DNA of 64,000 nucleotides from Tretioscincus oriximinensis (lineage: Eukaryota; Chordata; Lepidosauria; Squamata; Gymnophthalmidae), in the NCBI GenBank assembly GCA_022410635.1, contig JAJVDF010000860.1:310001-374000 (forward strand), written 5' to 3'. The notes beneath the pieces were generated by a model. The model was not told the origin of the DNA. It saw only the letters and a program-made list of their open reading frames with translations, and made no database searches. Made by a program: the position numbers and the translations under genes. Positions 60,050 through 64,000 of this stretch are shown here, piece by piece. How positions within the stretch are numbered: position 1 is the first letter of the stretch; each line of letters opens with the position of its first letter.

Positions 60050-61345
60050 TAAGAACATAAGAAGAGCCATACTGGATCAGGCCACAGCCCATCAAGTTCA
60101 GCATTCTNTGTCACACAGAGGCTCAACAGATGTACCAGGGCAGTCCGAACAGAAGAAAGCAAAATATGCTCCTGTTTATGACTCCCTGCAAATGGCATTT
60201 CAGGAGTCCTGCCTGTTGCTCCATCCCGGAGGCAACATTTATTTATTTATTTATTTATTTATACTTATACCCCGCCCTATACCCGAAGATCTCAGGGCGG
60301 CAAAAACAGTAAAACATCAATACAAAAATTTAAAAAGTATAAAACAATATTAAAAGTAAGGATAGAGATGGCATTTCCAGACATCCATCCTAGTATCCAT
60401 TTATACCCTTGGTGTCCATAAACCTGTCTAGTCCTGTCTTGAAACTATCCAAGCTGTTAGCTACCACTACCTCTTCAGGAAGTAAATTCCACAGGCCGAT
60501 GAAAAAATACTTTCCTTTATCTGTTCTCATTTTTCTACCCAACAGTTTTAAGGAGTGCCCCCTGGTCCTTGTATTGTGTGATAGAGAAAATGTTTTTTCT
60601 CTGTTCACCCTGTCCATCCCATGCATGATATTGTACACTTCAATCAGATCACCTCTCAAACGTCGCCTTTCGAGGCTGAAGAGGCCCAGACGTTGCAGCC
60701 TGACTGATCATTTTGTTGCCCTTTTCTGCACCTTCTCCAGTTCCAAAATATCCCTCTTGAGATGTGGTNACCAGAATTGAACACAGTATTCCAAATGTGG
60801 CCTCACCACAGATTTATAAAGAGGCAAAACAACATTTGCTGACTTATTTTCGATTCCTTTCCTAATTATCCCCAACATGGAATTTGCCTTTTTTTGCTGC
60901 TGCTGCACACTGGGTTGACATTTTCATTGAATTGTCCACTAACACCCCAAGATCCTTTTCTTGCTCGGTCACAGAAAGCTTGGTTCCCATCAGTTGGTAG
61001 GAGTAGTTGGGGTTCTTTGCNCCAACATGCATAATCTTGCACTTGCTTAAATTGAAGTGCATTTGCCACTTTGATGCCCACTCACCCAATTTCAATAGAT
61101 CACTTTGGAGTGCCTTACAATCATTTTCAGTTTTCACTACCCTGAACAGTTTAGTGTCGTCAGCAAACTTGGCTACTTCACTATTTACCTCGGCATTCAG
61201 ATCATTTATAAATGTATTGAAAAGTAAAGGTCCCAGTACAGATCCCTGGAGTACCCCACTTCTTACCTCTTTCCACTCAGAGAACTGTCCATTTAATACT
61301 ACCCTCTGTTTTCTATCTTTTAGCCAGTTTCCAATCCAGGACAAA
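60050..61345 (-). mobile_element. CR1 LINE, longest copy, reverse transcriptase to 3' end
   Basis: The minus frame at 61344-60862 carries RKQRVVLNGQFSEW, SGVLQGSVLGPLLFNTFIND and the catalytic FADDTKLF motif, then [18 protein letters not shown] and [22 protein letters not shown] parts. The tail ends at 60050. It is 5'-truncated, has frame breaks and three ambiguous bases (60108, 60769, 61021), and is split by an L2-like tail at 60237-60377. Confidence 0.88.
60237..60377 (-). mobile_element. L2-like LINE tail nested in CR1
   Basis: (TTTA)n then ACTTATACCCCGCCCTATAC and GATCTCAGGGCGGC interrupts CR1 between CCCGGAGGCAACAT and CCAGACATCC, which are contiguous in other CR1 copies. Confidence 0.75.
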
Positions 61346-61359
61346 GTCTGTCCTCTTAT

Positions 61360-62215
61360 ACCATGAGTATGGATCTTTTTCAGAAGCCTTTGATTATAGA
61401 AATATTAACAAGTAATATTAGAGATAGCCAGCAATGGGTAGAATATAAAATAGTGGGAACTGAAATAAAACCAAATCTGTTTGCAGATGATGCAATAGTT
61501 ATAACGGAACAACAGATAGAAATGGTTACAAATATTAAACAAATATTAGAGTATTTAAAAAAAATCCGCATTATATATTCATATTCAAAAGTAGAAGATG
61601 ATGTTTTTAAATACACCATTGAGAATATCTGGCTTAAAAAGTATAGAACACTAGCACAGTTGTCATGGATGCCAATCAAGCGTATGGTATGGGAATGTCA
61701 AAAGGTGAAACCATTTTGGGAAAGTGTGGAAAGGTAAATAGTATATATGATTTACAAGTAATTAGTAAGATGGCTGAGTTACATGGGGATCTGGAAAATA
61801 TACCTGATAATTTAAGGGCCATTATAGATAAGATAATCACTTAGTAGGATGGAAAGATAGTATAAAATGATCCACCCATAAAATATATGAATACATAATC
61901 AATGTGATTGTAACTGAAATCTCTAATTGTAGAATTAATAATCTGGAAAATAGCTAGAAAATAAGGGACTGTAGCTAGAAATGGTTGATTGCAAAGAACT
62001 ATTTAGGGGCAAAAATAAGGCATGAAGCAACAAAATTGAGATTTAAGGTTGATTTTCCAGATGTAAGCTCCTCTTGAANATTGAAAAATGATGTAAAAAA
62101 GGATGTAGGAGGAGGGAGGGAGGAAAAAAGGGGGGAAATGTTCAAAATGCTGTATAAATGAAAGAAAGTGTTGTGTTAATATGTAAAATTAAAGTTTTTT
62201 GAACTTAAAAAAAGT
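61360..62215 (+). mobile_element. L1-clade LINE fragment with internal deletion
   Basis: The frame at 61363-61737 carries the reverse-transcriptase motif NLFADDAIVIT, then jumps to WECQKVKPFWESV of the C-terminal cysteine region, so several hundred residues are missing. The 3' end runs to the A-rich tail near 62215. Confidence 0.75.
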
Positions 62216-63140
62216 GACAAGATGTTTTCTTTTGGCATTCCCCCAAGTCAGAAAATCCACTTCAGTTTAGATAACTAGGAAAGAAAATTACTATTTGTTT
62301 AATTGTTGTGCTTTGCAATTCTGAAAGTGGACTGAAGTACGATTAAAATTTAAGTGTTTGATGACNTGAAAGACTCCTGAATGGTTACAGACAGTTGTTT
62401 GCCATTTCAGTTGCCAGGCCTAGACTATAGACTGGGTGCCAATAGTCAAGAGCATAAGTCCCCCTCTGAGCACCTTCATATTATACATTTGGAAGACTGG
62501 AATATTTACTATCACCTTTGTCTGAGAATAAACTTCCATACTGCATGTTCCAGTATTTTATTGTTTTAATGAGACCAATCAAACAAAAAATGATAAAAAC
62601 AGAGATTCAAGGTGAAATAAAATATTGAAACAGAATCTCCAAATACTAACACCAGTAAACAAACATTTTTTAAAAATCACAAATTGATAATGAGCTCATT
62701 TTAAATTGTTTTTATGATTGTAATGCACCCTGATAATTTCAGTTATAGAGTGGGATAAAAATAATTAATGAATTATTTAATTAAAATTGATCAGCAAAAC
62801 AAAATAAATTATATGGAAGCATGGGCCTCCTATACAGAATGTAGCATAGAGCTGCAGTCACATCTATATTTTAAGTTCAGTCCACCTTCAGAATGGAAGG
62901 AATGTATCAGGAAAATGAGTAGCAATTTGCCATTAGAAATTGCTAAAAGAGTGTGAACATGTTGTCATCATGATAACTATAAACACAATTGTTAAGATCC
63001 TCATNATCCAGTTAAAGTGCATACAGGACTAGTAAAACAGGTATGTCCTTGTTGTAAAGACTCAGCCCTTGGTGATAAATCTACTTTTAAACCTTTTTTA
63101 GACCTGAGCTTAATCCATTTTTTCTAGTTTAGTCCAGAAA
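62216..63140. other. Gene-free sequence, nothing recognised
   Basis: An open frame at 62768-62956 (YMEAWASYTECSIELQS) has no similarity that I recognise. Ambiguous bases at 62366 and 63005. Confidence 0.4.
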
Positions 63141-63144
63141 GACC

Positions 63145-63545
63145 CAAATTAACTAGGACCAGAGAGCACTCCTTAAAACAGACGGGTAAAAAAGCGAGAA
63201 CAGACAAAGGAAAGTATTTTTTCACCCAGAGGGTCATTGGCCTGTGGAATTTACTTCCTGAAAAGGTGGTGGTAGCTAACAGCTTGGATAGTTTCAAGAC
63301 AGGACTAGGCAGGTTTATGGACACCAAGGGTATAAATCAGTACTAGGATGGATGTCTGGGTGCTGCCTCCAGGATGGAGCAACAGGCAGGACTCTTGAAA
63401 TACCATTTGCAGGGAGTCATGAACAGGTGCATATTTTGCTTTCCTCTGTGCAGACTGCCCAGGTGCATCTGGTGGGCCTCTGTGTGAGACAGAATGCTGG
63501 ACTAGATGGGCTCTGGCCTGATCCAGTATGGCTCTTCTTATGTTA
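63145..63545 (+). mobile_element. CR1 LINE, 3' end
   Basis: [20 protein letters not shown] and [12 protein letters not shown] in reading frame pieces, then the full untranslated tail ending TGGCTCTTCTTATGTTA. Confidence 0.85.
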
Positions 63546-64000
63546 ACCTCATTCTACAGGACTCAAAAAAGATTTAAAAGTAGTTGTGGGTGAGAGCTGG
63601 TTCTAAACTGTCATAGTTTGTTGCATATTTTAGCAATATTGGGGGGGGGGGGGGTAAAGCCACCCAGTAAATATTATTAACAGATCAGACTATTGGGCAG
63701 TAGCATAGGGAAAGTAGCTTCTTTCCACTGCCCTAAGTAAAATACCCAGAAGTACGCACATGCCAACCCAAGCACAAGTACATGACCATTTTAATTTCCC
63801 AATCAGCCATTGACATGTGCATGTGGGGATTGTGCTACCGGATGTCCCCAAGCTAGATTTTTTGTGCCATTTACCTTTCATTCATATCTATATTGAGGTT
63901 TCTAAGTACATGAGGCAATCCCAACATATCCACACTATAATCACAACACTTAAACCCTATCTACATGGGATCTTACAAAACAATTATTTAGGGATGTCCA
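63546..64000. other. Window end, nothing recognised
   Basis: A poly-G run lies near 63641-63653. No exon or repeat family identified. Confidence 0.4.

Noticed and set aside
60862..61344. Reverse-transcriptase frame as a host gene
   Set aside because: It is one segment of a 5'-truncated, frame-broken CR1 element with many sister copies in the window.
62768..62956. Possible gene fragment (YMEAWASYTECSIELQS)
   Set aside because: No recognisable family, no splice context and several frame breaks downstream.

Overview
This is vertebrate nuclear DNA with large introns and many interspersed repeats. Co-occurring CR1, L2-like and L1-clade LINE fragments, two tRNA-derived SINE families and many hAT-type MITEs point to a sauropsid, most likely a squamate reptile. 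The species cannot be named from the sequence alone.

The gene content is one conserved block: the probable last exon of DNA2 (+, 903-1000), all coding exons of RUFY2 (+, 6768-40036, 18 exons, 607 aa) and all coding exons of HNRNPH3 (-, 52206 down to 47342, nine coding exons, 341 aa). As I recall the human 10q21.3 order, DNA2 and RUFY2 lie in tandem and RUFY2 and HNRNPH3 are tail-to-tail, as here. Splice sites were placed by hand. Both reading frames close exactly (1824 and 1026 nt including stops) and every junction keeps phase.

Layout: 1-900 LINE debris, probably in the last DNA2 intron; 903-1126 DNA2 last exon and poly(A) signal; 2074-6000 an L1 fragment, then a dispersed repeat split by an 870-bp solo retroviral LTR; 6190-6960 the RUFY2 CpG island and exon 1; 6772-39889 RUFY2 introns and exons with inserted LINEs, SINEs and MITEs; 40037-47100 RUFY2 3'UTR and intergenic DNA with SINEs; 47100-52210 HNRNPH3 coding exons; 52211-57350 its long first intron; 57350-58480 the HNRNPH3 CpG-island promoter; 58500-64000 gene-free repeats with eight single ambiguous bases.

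The genes share a neighbourhood, not a pathway. DNA2 acts in Okazaki-fragment processing and DNA-end resection, RUFY2 is an endosomal RUN/FYVE adaptor, and HNRNPH3 is a splicing regulator. The most interesting observations are a probable alternative last exon giving a FYVE-less RUFY2, an in-frame N-terminal extension of RUFY2, dense G-runs at the HNRNPH3 exon 3 donor, a hAT MITE whose inside has expanded into a 115-bp foldback array with an intact 8-bp target duplication, and a solo LTR whose empty site is preserved in a paralogous repeat copy.
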